In this document: positions 50,074 to 59,630 of the stretch, one piece after another
How positions within the stretch are numbered: the stretch's first letter is position 1
Layout: each line of letters opens with the position of its first letter
Source: Paenibacillus aceris
GTDB taxonomy: Bacteria > Bacillota > Bacilli > Paenibacillales > NBRC-103111
Assembly (NCBI RefSeq): GCF_017874035.1
Contig: NZ_JAGGKV010000007.1
Location: 62,001-126,000, forward strand
Reading direction: 5' to 3'
Length of the DNA stretch: 64,000 bases
The notes under the pieces: model-generated
The model's database searches: none
What the model saw: the letters and a program-made list of their open reading frames with translations, nothing else
Told to the model about the DNA's origin: nothing
Made by a program: the position numbers and the translations under genes

Positions 50074-50124
50074 GGTACCATAGGGGTATAACATCGACGA
50101 AGAAATAGTGAGGGGGGCCAGAAG

Positions 50125-51087
50125 ATGGCGGTTGGCGCGCAAGCAGTGGAACAAATGAATAAGCGTGCGCAGACGAAAAAGGGAAATTCCTTTCTGCGAA
50201 CGTTTTGGAAGTATAGGGCGTTGTATCTGATATCTTTGCCGGGGATTGTATATTTTATCGTTTTCAAATATGTACCGTTGTTAGGTTCAGTTATTGCCTT
50301 TCAGGATTACAACATTTTTGACGGCTTTACCGGAAGCAAATGGGTAGGATTCGAGCATTTCGCACGCATGTTTGCTCATTATGATTTCCTCAAAATTTTG
50401 AAGAATACGATCTTAATCGGTATTTACGACTTAGTGCTGGCGTTCCCTGCGCCGATCATCCTGGCTCTCTTACTTAACGAGCTGCGTGTTGTATTGTATA
50501 AACGCCTTCTGCAAACCGTTGTCTACATGCCTCACTTCTTGTCCTGGGTTATCGTCAGCGGGATTGCCATCGGTATTCTCTCTCCCTCAACAGGGGCAGT
50601 GAACCAATTTATCACTTGGCTGGGCTTTGAGCCGATATATTTCTTAGGCGAAGAATCCTGGATTCGCACGGTTCTTATCTCTTCGGGAATTTGGCGGGAT
50701 TCCGGCTACGGTACGATTATTTATTTGGCCGCGCTTGCGGGAATTAATCCGGACTTATATGAGGCATCTGAAGTGGATGGAGCGAACCGTTGGAGACAAA
50801 CGATCTCGATTACGCTTCCATCGCTGCTGCCGACCATTATGATTTTGTTCCTGCTGCACATTGGTAAATTCTTAGATTTCGGCTTCGAGCGCGTCTACGT
50901 GTTCTTGAATCCTTTGAATAAAGAAAACGGTGAAATTTTGGATACTTACATTTACACCGCAGGTTTGTTAGGCCAGCAGTTCAGCTATACGACGGCGATC
51001 GGGCTTTTCAAAGCATTAGTGGGTGTGATCTTTATTGTTACGGGTAACCTTTTAAGCAAAAAAACAACGGGTGAAAGCTTGTACTAA
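50125..51087 (+). CDS. Oligosaccharide ABC importer permease, LplB-like
   Basis: Encodes 320 residues with six predicted helices after a basic cytosolic start. The coupling EAA loop is LYEASEVDGANRWRQTISITLPSLLPT. ISLPGIVYFIVFKYVPLLGSVIAFQDYNIFDGF is the family opening of the LplB/UgpA-like carbohydrate permeases. GAGGGGGG lies eight bases before the ATG. The gene is 18 bases ahead of the partner permease. It heads the operon; the shared ATPase is not encoded nearby, as is usual for this class, which borrows a common MsmX-type ATPase. Confidence 0.92.
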   Translation: MAVGAQAVEQMNKRAQTKKGNSFLRTFWKYRALYLISLPGIVYFIVFKYVPLLGSVIAFQDYNIFDGFTGSKWVGFEHFARMFAHYDFLKILKNTILIGIYDLVLAFPAPIILALLLNELRVVLYKRLLQTVVYMPHFLSWVIVSGIAIGILSPSTGAVNQFITWLGFEPIYFLGEESWIRTVLISSGIWRDSGYGTIIYLAALAGINPDLYEASEVDGANRWRQTISITLPSLLPTIMILFLLHIGKFLDFGFERVYVFLNPLNKENGEILDTYIYTAGLLGQQFSYTTAIGLFKALVGVIFIVTGNLLSKKTTGESLY

Positions 51088-51105
51088 GACGGAGGTGAAC
51101 GCATT

Positions 51106-51987
51106 ATGAATCGCAAGCCGACAGCCGGTTGGCAAGTTTTTAACATCTTTAATGTTCTTTTTCTGACACTCTTATCGCTGGCGATGCTCCTGCCGTTCTT
51201 AAACGTGCTGGCCCAATCGTTCAGTTCATCTCAAGCTATCGTGAATGGTAAAGTATTATTCTGGCCGGTTCAATTTACGGCAATTAATTATCAATACGTG
51301 TTCAGCGACGCGGCAATCTGGCGTTCCTTCGGAGTTACTGTGTATATTACGGTAGTGGGTACGCTCATCAACTTGATTGCAACGGCTTCACTAGCTTATC
51401 CGGTATCACGCCCTGAGTATGCTGGACGCAACGCAGTCGTGATTATGGTTTTGATTACGATGGTGTTCACAGCTCCACTGATTCCTAACTTTATTTTGAT
51501 GAAAAATTTGCATCTGACGAACTCGCTTTGGGCATTAATGATTCCAGGTGCGATCAGCGCCTTCAACTTTTTCGTGATGAGGTCGTTCTTCCTGCAAATT
51601 CCGAGCGAATTGATTGATTCCGGCCGTATCGACGGCTGTTCAGAGCTTAGAATGATCTGGAATATCGTGCTTCCGCTATCCAAACCGGTTATGGCTTCTC
51701 TGGGGATTTTCTATGCTGTAAGCCACTGGAATACGTATCAAAGCGCGCTCTACTATATCAATAAACCAGCACTGTGGCCGCTTCAAGTGAAGCTGCGCCA
51801 GCTCATTGTATCCGAAGATATCAGTATCGATCCCAACTCGTCACAATTCAGCGGACTGGCTCACATGGATCCGGAAGGCATCAAGATGGCGACAATTATT
51901 ATCGCAACAATCCCGATTATTCTGATCTATCCGTTCTTGCAGCGTCATTTTGTCAAAGGGATGATGGTAGGATCCGTCAAATCCTAA
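51106..51987 (+). CDS. Oligosaccharide ABC importer permease, LplC/YtcP-like
   Basis: Encodes 293 residues with six helices. The coupling loop is LIDSGRIDGCSELRMIWNIVLPLSKPV. The N terminus LTLLSLAMLLPFLNVLAQSFSS and the C-terminal YPFLQRHFVKGMMVGSVK are hallmarks of the LplC/YtcP group. AGACGGAGG precedes the ATG. It pairs with the LplB-like permease to form the channel. The binding protein follows after 159 bases that hold a second operator. Confidence 0.93.
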   Translation: MNRKPTAGWQVFNIFNVLFLTLLSLAMLLPFLNVLAQSFSSSQAIVNGKVLFWPVQFTAINYQYVFSDAAIWRSFGVTVYITVVGTLINLIATASLAYPVSRPEYAGRNAVVIMVLITMVFTAPLIPNFILMKNLHLTNSLWALMIPGAISAFNFFVMRSFFLQIPSELIDSGRIDGCSELRMIWNIVLPLSKPVMASLGIFYAVSHWNTYQSALYYINKPALWPLQVKLRQLIVSEDISIDPNSSQFSGLAHMDPEGIKMATIIIATIPIILIYPFLQRHFVKGMMVGSVKS

Positions 51988-52080
51988 CAATTTGGTTGTG
52001 AAATCCTGTATGAAATGTCGAGTTTTGACATGATTCTAAAAAAAAGACAATTCGAACTAAAAACAGTCCATATCGACAAA

Positions 52081-52098
52081 TTGTAAACGCTTTTACAA
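52081..52098. promoter_or_regulatory. 18-bp operator, copy 2
   Basis: TTGTAAACGCTTTTACAA is a perfect 7-bp inverted repeat around CGCT, 49 bases before the binding-protein start. It shares the pattern TTGYAARCGCTTTWRCAA with the site at 50056. The TACAAT at its right end can also serve as a -10 box. A TTGACA lies farther upstream (52025-52030) but with poor spacing to a -10. Confidence 0.65.
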
Positions 52099-52146
52099 TG
52101 AAGGTGTGAAAGCGTCATATTTAGCGAAATGAAAAGAGGGGTAGAA

Positions 52147-53730
52147 ATGAAAAAATGGATTCCCACCACAATGGCTGTGGTACTTATGGCCAGTTTAGTG
52201 GCTGCTTGCTCTTCTAAGCCAACGGAACAACCGACATCCAGCGCAGCAGCTGGCGCAGCTAGTACAAAGCCGGCAGAAAAAACGAAGTTCTCCATCTCCC
52301 TGCGCACACTGGCGTTCGGACACGTGGAGAAATCGCCTGATATCAACCAAGACAAATGGGTGAAGAAACTCGAAGAATTAACAAACACCGATTTGAATAT
52401 CGTGCTTGTTCCGCACAAAGAATATGAACAAAAAATGATCCAAATGTTCGCAACCAACGATATTCCTGATGTTGTACAAGGCAGCGGCGGTGTGAACGGG
52501 AAAGAGATGGCGGGTTCCGTGAAAGCAGGCGTATTCATGCCTCTGGACGATTTGCTGAAACAGTATGGTCCGAACTTGCTCAAAAAAGTGCCGAAAGACG
52601 CTTGGGATAACGTAACATACAACGGTAAAATCTATGCGATTCCAGAATACTTGTCCAACCCGTCCCGCCGCGCGATCTTCGTTCGTAAAGACTTGCTGGA
52701 TAAAGCCGGTCTCGGCGTTCCGAAAACGGTTGACGAATATATGGCCGTGCTTCGCAAGTTCAAAGAGATGGGCGTTGAGAACCCTTACATGGGTCGTGAA
52801 AACTTCAAATATGCGGATTCGTTCTTCGGAGCTTATGACGTATATCCATACTTGTCGATGTTCGAAAAGTCAGGCGATCAAATTTTGCCGAAATTTTTCG
52901 ACACAGAGAATATGACCAAAGCGCTGCAAACGTACAAAACGATGTTTGACGAAGGTTTGATCAACAAAGAATTCGCAACAATCAATGCAACGGTATTCAA
53001 AAATACGATCCTTGCTGGTAAAGCAGGTATGTGGTCCATGAATGCCAATGAAATGCTGCAATGGGAAACACAGCTGAAAACGACGGTGCCAACAGGCGAT
53101 ATCGAAATCATCGCATCTCCGACTGGACCAGATGGTAAAGGCGGTCACTACTTATACGGACCTGCGCCGCGTGCTTACTTCATCAACAAAAACGTGAAAA
53201 ATGCAGCGCAAATCATTAAGTTCTACGATTGGATGATGTCTGACGAAGCTGAGAAATTCTTCACATTCGGTATTGAAGGCGACACATACAAAACGGTAGA
53301 CGGCAAAATCGACTACAAAGCGCCAACAGATTCTGCTGGTGTAGATGAGGAGCGTTACCGTCAATCCTTCTTGTGGTTAGTTCAAGATACAACTTATAAT
53401 AAAGGCACACTTAGTATGACAGAAGACGGCAAGAAATTGATGAATGTGTACGACACAACATTGAAAAATGAAGGACGCGATGGCATTAACTTTGAGCCGC
53501 GTCTGGAATCCTTAATGAAAAACCCTGACATTTCACCGCTGTCCGATCAAGCACCTCCTGTTATTCTTTCACACATGGTTAAAATGGTGTACGGCAAAGA
53601 GCCGATCTCCGATTGGCCGAAAGTTCTGGAAGAGTGGAAATCCAAAGGCGGCAACGAAGTGATCAAGGAAGCTACAGAGAAATTCAATAGTAAAGATTCC
53701 GGTACGACTGTGTCGATGCCGCGTAAATAA
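52147..53730 (+). CDS. Oligosaccharide-binding lipoprotein, LplA-like
   Basis: Encodes 527 residues, the long form of the binding protein typical of LplA/YtcQ. The lipobox is LVAAC (acylated C near residue 22), followed by a serine/threonine-rich linker. The mature domain includes NQDKWVKKLEELTNTDLNIVLVPHKEYEQKMIQMFATNDIPDVVQ, PEYLSNPSRRAIFVRKDLLDKAGL and WMMSDEAEKFFTFGIEGDTYK. ATG 52147 is six bases after AGAGGGG; ATG 52129 is an alternative. It serves the two permeases before it, and the operator ahead may raise its dose. Ligand is probably an acidic oligosaccharide, from the lyases downstream. Confidence 0.92.
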   Translation: MKKWIPTTMAVVLMASLVAACSSKPTEQPTSSAAAGAASTKPAEKTKFSISLRTLAFGHVEKSPDINQDKWVKKLEELTNTDLNIVLVPHKEYEQKMIQMFATNDIPDVVQGSGGVNGKEMAGSVKAGVFMPLDDLLKQYGPNLLKKVPKDAWDNVTYNGKIYAIPEYLSNPSRRAIFVRKDLLDKAGLGVPKTVDEYMAVLRKFKEMGVENPYMGRENFKYADSFFGAYDVYPYLSMFEKSGDQILPKFFDTENMTKALQTYKTMFDEGLINKEFATINATVFKNTILAGKAGMWSMNANEMLQWETQLKTTVPTGDIEIIASPTGPDGKGGHYLYGPAPRAYFINKNVKNAAQIIKFYDWMMSDEAEKFFTFGIEGDTYKTVDGKIDYKAPTDSAGVDEERYRQSFLWLVQDTTYNKGTLSMTEDGKKLMNVYDTTLKNEGRDGINFEPRLESLMKNPDISPLSDQAPPVILSHMVKMVYGKEPISDWPKVLEEWKSKGGNEVIKEATEKFNSKDSGTTVSMPRK

Positions 53731-53819
53731 GCTCAGAGATGAGCATGACCGACTCCTCACGAGCACACCCGCGCGTGGGGAGCGGGCATTTCAGAAGGGT
53801 AAGAAGGGAGCGTCGCCTC

Positions 53820-54860
53820 ATGTACCGCATACTCATTGTCGATGACGAACCGATGATACGCAAAGGATTGCAAAAACTAGTCGAACAATCGGGGTTGCCG
53901 ATCGAAAGCCTGAGAACGGCTGAGAATGGTGTTGTCGCGCTGCAGCGGATTCAAGAGGATCGGCCCGACTTCCTGTTTACCGATATCCGTATGCCCAAAA
54001 TGGACGGCTTGGAGCTATGCGCCCGCGTTGCCGAATTGGATGCGGACATCCAAGTTGTCGTTATTTCCGGCTTTAGCGATTTTGAATATGCACAGAAGTG
54101 CGTTTCCTATGGTGTCAAAGAGTACTTACTGAAGCCGGTCAACATCAAAGGGTTTCAGAACGTGTTAGAGAAGCTGATCCGCACGAAGTCCAAAGTAAGC
54201 TCCGAGACGTTCGTTGCCGTAACGAAGCTGGAGCAGTGGGCAAGTCGCATGGAACATGCGGTTTGGATGCTGCAGCAGACGGAATTAGACAGCTTATTGG
54301 AAGAGGTTCATATTGAGCTCATAGATTATAAGCTGAAGCTGAACCGGCTTAACGATATTTTGCAGGAGATTCATACGCTGCTGCACCAACGTTTAAATGT
54401 GCGGGATGTTTACCTGATGCAGGGTGAGCTTGCCTTAACCGGCGCTGCCACGGAAGAGGAGGCATGGCTCCGCTTCAAGACAGCGGTGTATGGCCATTTG
54501 GATGAGCTGAAAAATAAGCGGAAAGGGAAGCTGAAAGACCCTGTGGAGGTAGCGAAGCAATATATTGAGACGCACCTTGCAGAGGAGGTTTCCTTAGAGG
54601 AAGTGGCTGAATTCATCGGACTCAACCCTTCGTATTTTAGCCAATTGTTTAAGCAAAATACGTCGGAGACGTTCGTGCAGTACCGCACGCGCAGACGCAT
54701 GGAAAAGGCGAAGAAGCTGCTTGAGCAGCCGCAGTGGCGCATCACGGATATTTCCGGCGAAGTCGGTTACGCCGACCATCCGCATTTTACGAAAACGTTC
54801 AAGAAATATGAAGGCTGTCTTCCTTCGGAGTACCGTCAGCAGATGGGAATTCGTTCATGA
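53820..54860 (+). CDS. YesN-like response regulator, REC plus AraC domain
   Basis: Encodes 346 residues. The receiver domain has D8/D9, phosphoacceptor D55 (FLFTDIRMPKMDG) and KPVN. The C-terminal AraC domain (about 245-343) has two helix-turn-helix units (VSLEEVAEFIGLNPSYFSQLFKQ and ITDISGEVGYADHPHFTKTFKK). ATG 53820 follows GGGAG at nine bases; an upstream in-frame ATG at 53739 would add 27 arginine-rich residues of doubtful value. The stop overlaps the kinase start (ATGA). It is shorter than the 452-residue regulator at 3776 because it lacks most of the middle region. It probably activates this operon. Confidence 0.92.
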   Translation: MYRILIVDDEPMIRKGLQKLVEQSGLPIESLRTAENGVVALQRIQEDRPDFLFTDIRMPKMDGLELCARVAELDADIQVVVISGFSDFEYAQKCVSYGVKEYLLKPVNIKGFQNVLEKLIRTKSKVSSETFVAVTKLEQWASRMEHAVWMLQQTELDSLLEEVHIELIDYKLKLNRLNDILQEIHTLLHQRLNVRDVYLMQGELALTGAATEEEAWLRFKTAVYGHLDELKNKRKGKLKDPVEVAKQYIETHLAEEVSLEEVAEFIGLNPSYFSQLFKQNTSETFVQYRTRRRMEKAKKLLEQPQWRITDISGEVGYADHPHFTKTFKKYEGCLPSEYRQQMGIRS

Positions 54861-56704
54861 GAGGCAAGACGCTGTCACGCCAAATTTTTTCCAACTTTCT
54901 GATCGTGATTGTACTCTCGTTAGTATCTGTCGGAGCTTTCTCTTATGTACAGTCTTCTAAGGCGCTGGATGGCCAGGTGAAGCAGTATATGGAGCAAATG
55001 ATCGACAGTGCCAACTATCAGACGGATAGCTATTTGCAGGCGTATGAGCTCTTGAGTAATGCGTTTTCCTCCAATTCGGATGTGCGGGCGTTTATGGAGA
55101 TCAAACCGGATGATTCGTACGAGTATTATGAATACAGCGAAAAAATCAAGGAATTTGCACGTATATCGGTGATTTCCGTTGTTACGTTATATAAACAATT
55201 GAACATGATTTATGCGGTCGGTCAGCATGGGCGATCAGTCATCTATGAGAATCAGAATTTGCTCAACTTCGATCCGGTGCTGGTGAAAGAAAAGTACGAT
55301 TATTTGATAAAAATGACGCCGGCTGACGGCAAAATCGCTTTGTTGAATATGAGCATTCGCGAAGTCGATCAGGGCTCTGTCGTGACGATGGCACGCAAAG
55401 TAAGAGGGCCTTCTTACGGCGATGCGAATCGCGGGGTCGTCGCTATCGAGATCAAGCTGGATGAGCTGGCAAAGACGTGGGATCGAGTGAGTTTGGGGAA
55501 AAAAGGCTTCTTCTTCATTGTAGATGATGCCGGCAACTACATCTATCCTCGTTCCATGAGCGAGCGCAAGCCGCAGGATGAGTTGTCCTCGCACGTGCTG
55601 GCGAGCGGAAACCAGACATTCATCTACAAGTATAACGATGAGGAGCGCATGTTTGTATCGCGTAAATCCGGATACTCCGATTGGAATCTGGTTGCTTCTA
55701 TGCCAGTTGACGAGCTGCGGCGTCCGGCCAATACGATTCGAACAACAACGATCAGCGTGGGTCTGATTACTCTGGTGATTGCGTTGTGGCTGGCTTCGCG
55801 TTTCGGGCGTTCGATTATTGCGCCGATCCGCTGGCTGAAAGACAGCATGAGGGAAACGGAAAAAGGAAACTGGCAGTACATCGACGAATCCGGCCGTACC
55901 GACGAAATAGGCGGGCTTATTCACAGCTATAACCTGATGGTGACGCGCCTCTCCGATATGATTGAGCGGGTCTACGAGGCGGAACTGGATCAGCAGAAGA
56001 ACGCTTTAGAACTAGGGGAAACAAAGCTGGAGCGGCAGCGGGCCGAATACCAGTCACTGCAGCTGCAGATCAATCCCCACTTTCTATATAACACGCTGGA
56101 GACGATCAATTGCTATGCCATTGTGCAGGACTCCGCGGAAATTACCGAGATGGTAGAAGCGATGGCTTTCATGCTTCGTTACTCCGTTCAGACTAATTTA
56201 GAAGAAATTACAGTAGCCAATGAGCTGAACCATGTTCGTAACTATATGATTGTTTTGCAGCATCGAACAGGCAAAGAGTTTGAAATTGATGTGGCCATCC
56301 CGCCGAATTTACTGCTCGAGCAAATGGTGAGGTTGACACTGCAGCCGTTGATTGAAAATATTTTCCAGCATGCGTTTCCGGATGGCGTGGAACCGCATCA
56401 TTTCATTCGTATAAATGCCAAGAAGGAAAATGGCTTATTCCAGGTGTTCGTAGAGGACAACGGCGTCGGCATCAAGCCGGAGCGGCTAGCCGAGCTGCGG
56501 AAGAAGCTGGAGGAGAACCGTTTGGCGGAGCCGGAAGAGAACGGTACGAAACAGCGTGGCGGCATTGGGCTCATGAACGTTCATCGGCGAATTCAGATGG
56601 TGTTCGGAGAGGCTTACGGGCTGTCTGTCGACAGCGAGTGGGGAAGCGGAACTTGCCTGACGATGACGATGCCGGAAAAGGCACGGCCGAAGATACGGGG
56701 TTGA
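54857..56704 (+). CDS. YesM-like sensor histidine kinase
   Basis: Encodes 615 residues. A helix at about 12-32 and one at about 290-312 enclose an extracellular double-Cache-like region (KGFFFIVDDAGNYIYPRS, VFVSRKSGYSDWNLVASMP). A HAMP linker follows. The LytS-type kinase domain has H408 in INPHFLYNTLETINCY, and the ATPase domain has VEDNGVGI and RGGIGLMNVHRRIQ. It overlaps the regulator gene by four bases, giving strict co-translation. The regulator-before-kinase order is usual for YesMN pairs beside LplABC genes. It likely detects an oligosaccharide or a binding-protein complex outside. Confidence 0.92.
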   Translation: MRGKTLSRQIFSNFLIVIVLSLVSVGAFSYVQSSKALDGQVKQYMEQMIDSANYQTDSYLQAYELLSNAFSSNSDVRAFMEIKPDDSYEYYEYSEKIKEFARISVISVVTLYKQLNMIYAVGQHGRSVIYENQNLLNFDPVLVKEKYDYLIKMTPADGKIALLNMSIREVDQGSVVTMARKVRGPSYGDANRGVVAIEIKLDELAKTWDRVSLGKKGFFFIVDDAGNYIYPRSMSERKPQDELSSHVLASGNQTFIYKYNDEERMFVSRKSGYSDWNLVASMPVDELRRPANTIRTTTISVGLITLVIALWLASRFGRSIIAPIRWLKDSMRETEKGNWQYIDESGRTDEIGGLIHSYNLMVTRLSDMIERVYEAELDQQKNALELGETKLERQRAEYQSLQLQINPHFLYNTLETINCYAIVQDSAEITEMVEAMAFMLRYSVQTNLEEITVANELNHVRNYMIVLQHRTGKEFEIDVAIPPNLLLEQMVRLTLQPLIENIFQHAFPDGVEPHHFIRINAKKENGLFQVFVEDNGVGIKPERLAELRKKLEENRLAEPEENGTKQRGGIGLMNVHRRIQMVFGEAYGLSVDSEWGSGTCLTMTMPEKARPKIRG

Positions 56705-56834
56705 GCGGGCGCTTTGAACCCGGAACCCCCGAAAATACGCTGAAATTGCAATGCCGGTGAGAATAGCAGACTCTAACGTCTCTTATTTTCCCGTCAACAT
56801 ATATCTTAAACACATACACATGGGAGGAATTCAT

Positions 56835-57602
56835 ATGAACATCGACTTAACGGGGAAAATTGCACTGGTAACAGGATCTAACGCGGGAATTGGACGCGCA
56901 ATTGCACTGGCTTTGGCTAGCAATGGGGCGAAAGTTGGCGTGAACTGCCTGAACAACGTGGCACAAGGGCAAGAGGTTGTCGCAGCGATTCAAGCGGCAG
57001 GCGGCGAAGCCGTGCTGGTGCAAGCGGATGTGACTGATCTGGAGCAGATCGACAGACTCGTTAGTGAAGTGGAGCAGGCGCTGGGTGGCACGATTGATAT
57101 TTTAGTCAACAATGCTGGCCATCTGGTACAACGCGTACCGAATTCCGAAATGTTTGAGGAAATGTACGACCGCATTATGAACGTTAATTTGAAAAGTACG
57201 GTATTTATGTGCAAAAGAGTGCTTGCCGGCATGAAAGCCAAAGGCTACGGCCGTATCGTCAACATGACATCCGTTGCTGCACACAATGGCGGCGGTCCAG
57301 GATCAAGCGTTTATGCAGCAAGTAAAGCAGCCGTGCTTACGTACTCCAAGGGCTTGGCGAAAGAAGTTGCGGCAAGCGGCATTACCGTGAATAACGTGTC
57401 CCCTGGCTTTATCGGCAACACGATGTTCCACGCGACGTTTACGACAGACGCAGCTCGAACAGCGACGATTAACGGGATTCCGCTTGGGCGTGAAGGAACT
57501 CCGGACGATGTTGCCGGCGCCGTGCTTTACCTTGCTTCCGATTTGTCTTCTTATGTAACGGGTGAAACGATTGAAATCAACGGCGGGATGATGATGCGAT
57601 GA
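56835..57602 (+). CDS. Short-chain dehydrogenase/reductase
   Basis: Encodes 255 residues. The cofactor motif is TGSNAGIG, NNAG follows, and the catalytic triad is S146, Y160 and K164. The C-terminal PLGREGTPDDVAGAVLYLASDLSSYVTGETIEINGGMMM is typical of FabG/KduD-type enzymes. In this setting a uronate-pathway role (such as reduction of 4-deoxy-5-keto uronate or a related keto sugar) is attractive, by comparison with KduD, but a FabG-like role cannot be excluded. ATG 56835 follows GGGAGGAATTC; the frame open upstream to 56751 has no site. Its stop overlaps the lyase gene (ATGA), which ties it to that enzyme. Confidence 0.88.
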   Translation: MNIDLTGKIALVTGSNAGIGRAIALALASNGAKVGVNCLNNVAQGQEVVAAIQAAGGEAVLVQADVTDLEQIDRLVSEVEQALGGTIDILVNNAGHLVQRVPNSEMFEEMYDRIMNVNLKSTVFMCKRVLAGMKAKGYGRIVNMTSVAAHNGGGPGSSVYAASKAAVLTYSKGLAKEVAASGITVNNVSPGFIGNTMFHATFTTDAARTATINGIPLGREGTPDDVAGAVLYLASDLSSYVTGETIEINGGMMMR

Positions 57603-59614
57603 GTACCGCGCTGAGATCGGACCGTACAGCACGTATATTAAAAGAGGAGATCGACAGGCTGCAGCAAGCAGGCAGCCTGTTCATTCCTAAAGAACCTGGT
57701 GGTTGGTGGCACCAGTATGTTTGTCCACACCATCATACCGAACTGGTGTTCGATGACAAGCGAGTAGACGCCTCCGAGTTTGCGTGTCCGCACGGCTGCA
57801 GCATTGAAGGCGAAGCCTACCGCGGCGCTTGGCTCGTGTTTAAACATCAATCGCTGGCGCGCGTTGCGCTGCAGGCAGCGGCTGTCTATGCAGCGCTGGG
57901 CGAGGCTTCCTACGCGCAGCTTAGCAAAAGACTGCTCGTCGAATACGCCGAGCAGTTTCCGCTCTACCCCGTGCATCCGGAAGCGCAAAGCTGGATGCTG
58001 AAAGGGCGCGCTTTTCATCAAGCGCTCACGGAGGCGATCTGGTCCACAACCCTGATTCGCGCTTATCTATTATTGCGCGATAAAGGCGTTGTGTTCGAGG
58101 CGAAGGAGCAGGCGGCTATCGACGTCTTTTTGGGTTTGCTTGCCGGGAGTATGGAAGAATACCGGCACATTCTCATTCATGAGCGGAACAATGCGGAGAA
58201 CAATTACACCGCTTGGCTAAACGCGTCATTGTCTTGCGTCTATGCCGCGCGCGGCGAGCAAACGGCGCTGGAAGCGCTGATTGAAGGCCAAGGCGGCTTC
58301 AAGCATCATCTCTCGATCGGCGTAAAAGCTGATCAGTTTGAATTTGAAGGAAGCACGTATTACCACGTATTCGTGCTTCGGGCGTACTTGATCTCTGCGG
58401 AGATGGCGCAGCGTTTCGGCATTGACCTCTACGCCGTCACAGGCGCAGACGGCCAATCCATGCGCGGCATGCTAGAGGCGCTCGCCGATTTGGCCGACGA
58501 CCAGGGCGTGCTGCCCGCCTTGCATGACGGGCCGCTCGCGCGTGCTCCCTATGCCCGCGAGATCGCTGAAATCGCGGAGCAGGGGCTCGCGATCTACGGC
58601 ATTGCCGGCCTCGCGCCAATACTGCGCGAAGCGTACCGGCAGCTGGGCGCTGCCGATGGCGAGCAGCTCGAGGCGCTGCTCTATGGCACTGATGACCGCA
58701 CGCTGGTTTCAGGGGCGACGCGGGCGTCAAGGCTCTGGCCGGATGCCGGCTTCGTCATCGGCCGAGTGGCAGGGAACCCGCTGTCGTTCCTCGCCGATTT
58801 CGGCGAGCACGGTGGTTCCCACGGCCATTACGACAAGCTGCATCTGACTTTGATGCACCCTGCCCAGACCCTAACCCCCGATTTCGGGATGGTGCCTTAC
58901 GGCTCGCCTATGCGGAAATCGTGGTTTGCCGAAACCGCCGGCCACAACACGGTGTCGCTGGACGGCTTCTCCCAAGCGCCTCACGAAGGGCGCTGCGTCC
59001 GCTATGAGGCGGCTAGTGACGGTAAGTCCGTCTATGCCTGGCTGCAAACGACGGGAGCCTACGAGGGCTGCACGATGAATCGTCATTTGCTGCTCACAGG
59101 CGAGTGGCTGCTGGATTGGTTTCAGGTTGAGCTGACCGGTGAAGAGACGCGAAGTATCGAGTGGTGGATGCATCCGGCCGCTCAACCTCAAACAGGAACG
59201 CTTGAAGAACGGGATGAGATCTACACACTTCGGATTCAAGAGAAGGATGTCTCCGCGATATCTGAGCAGAAGCTGCCAATTATCGGCGGGTTTACGGCGG
59301 ATGCAGGACTGCTGCGATTGTCTTACCAGCTCGGGGCTGATGCCGAAGTGTTCCACACAGCGTTGGCAGAGTCGGGCGATGAGCTGCTGGCGGTACATAC
59401 GCCAGGGGACTCTGTGGACCCGAGTCAAGCTCTTACGGCGATTCTGCATCGTCGCAACGGGCGCAGCGCTGATTTCATCCACGTGTACCGTGCAGGCAGC
59501 AGCGCCGAGATCACCCGCGTTTCCTCTCAGGAAATTGTGGTTCAGGTGCCGGGCCAACCGGAAAGCGCATCACGTATTCAACTTACGGAAGATAAAGGTT
59601 TGATTTTCATATAG
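57599..59614 (+). CDS. Heparinase II/III-family lyase with alginate-lyase-like N domain
   Basis: Encodes 671 residues without a signal peptide. An (alpha/alpha) toroid N domain (about 60-360) holds HERNNAENNYTAWLNASLSCVYA. The beta-sandwich C domain holds GEHGGSHGHYDKLHLTLM and ETAGHNTVSLDGFSQ. The layout is that of oligoalginate lyases (PL17-like) and heparinase II/III relatives, which cut acidic oligosaccharides by beta-elimination through Y and H pairs. It is cytosolic, so it acts on material brought in by the upstream LplABC importer. It overlaps the SDR gene by four bases. The linkage it cleaves cannot be read from sequence. Confidence 0.87.
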   Translation: MSTALRSDRTARILKEEIDRLQQAGSLFIPKEPGGWWHQYVCPHHHTELVFDDKRVDASEFACPHGCSIEGEAYRGAWLVFKHQSLARVALQAAAVYAALGEASYAQLSKRLLVEYAEQFPLYPVHPEAQSWMLKGRAFHQALTEAIWSTTLIRAYLLLRDKGVVFEAKEQAAIDVFLGLLAGSMEEYRHILIHERNNAENNYTAWLNASLSCVYAARGEQTALEALIEGQGGFKHHLSIGVKADQFEFEGSTYYHVFVLRAYLISAEMAQRFGIDLYAVTGADGQSMRGMLEALADLADDQGVLPALHDGPLARAPYAREIAEIAEQGLAIYGIAGLAPILREAYRQLGAADGEQLEALLYGTDDRTLVSGATRASRLWPDAGFVIGRVAGNPLSFLADFGEHGGSHGHYDKLHLTLMHPAQTLTPDFGMVPYGSPMRKSWFAETAGHNTVSLDGFSQAPHEGRCVRYEAASDGKSVYAWLQTTGAYEGCTMNRHLLLTGEWLLDWFQVELTGEETRSIEWWMHPAAQPQTGTLEERDEIYTLRIQEKDVSAISEQKLPIIGGFTADAGLLRLSYQLGADAEVFHTALAESGDELLAVHTPGDSVDPSQALTAILHRRNGRSADFIHVYRAGSSAEITRVSSQEIVVQVPGQPESASRIQLTEDKGLIFI

Positions 59615-59630
59615 AGAAGGGAGAATCGTT

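Larger units (their letters stand above)
49486..50124. other. 639-base interval: terminator, dispersed repeat B and a direct repeat
   Basis: No gene is visible. A terminator (49494-49542) ends the desaturase gene. Repeat family B copy 2 lies at 49690-49860 and a tandem direct repeat at 49861-49937. The interval ends with the 18-bp operator and ribosome binding site of the next operon. The rest is purine-rich or plain sequence. Confidence 0.7.
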
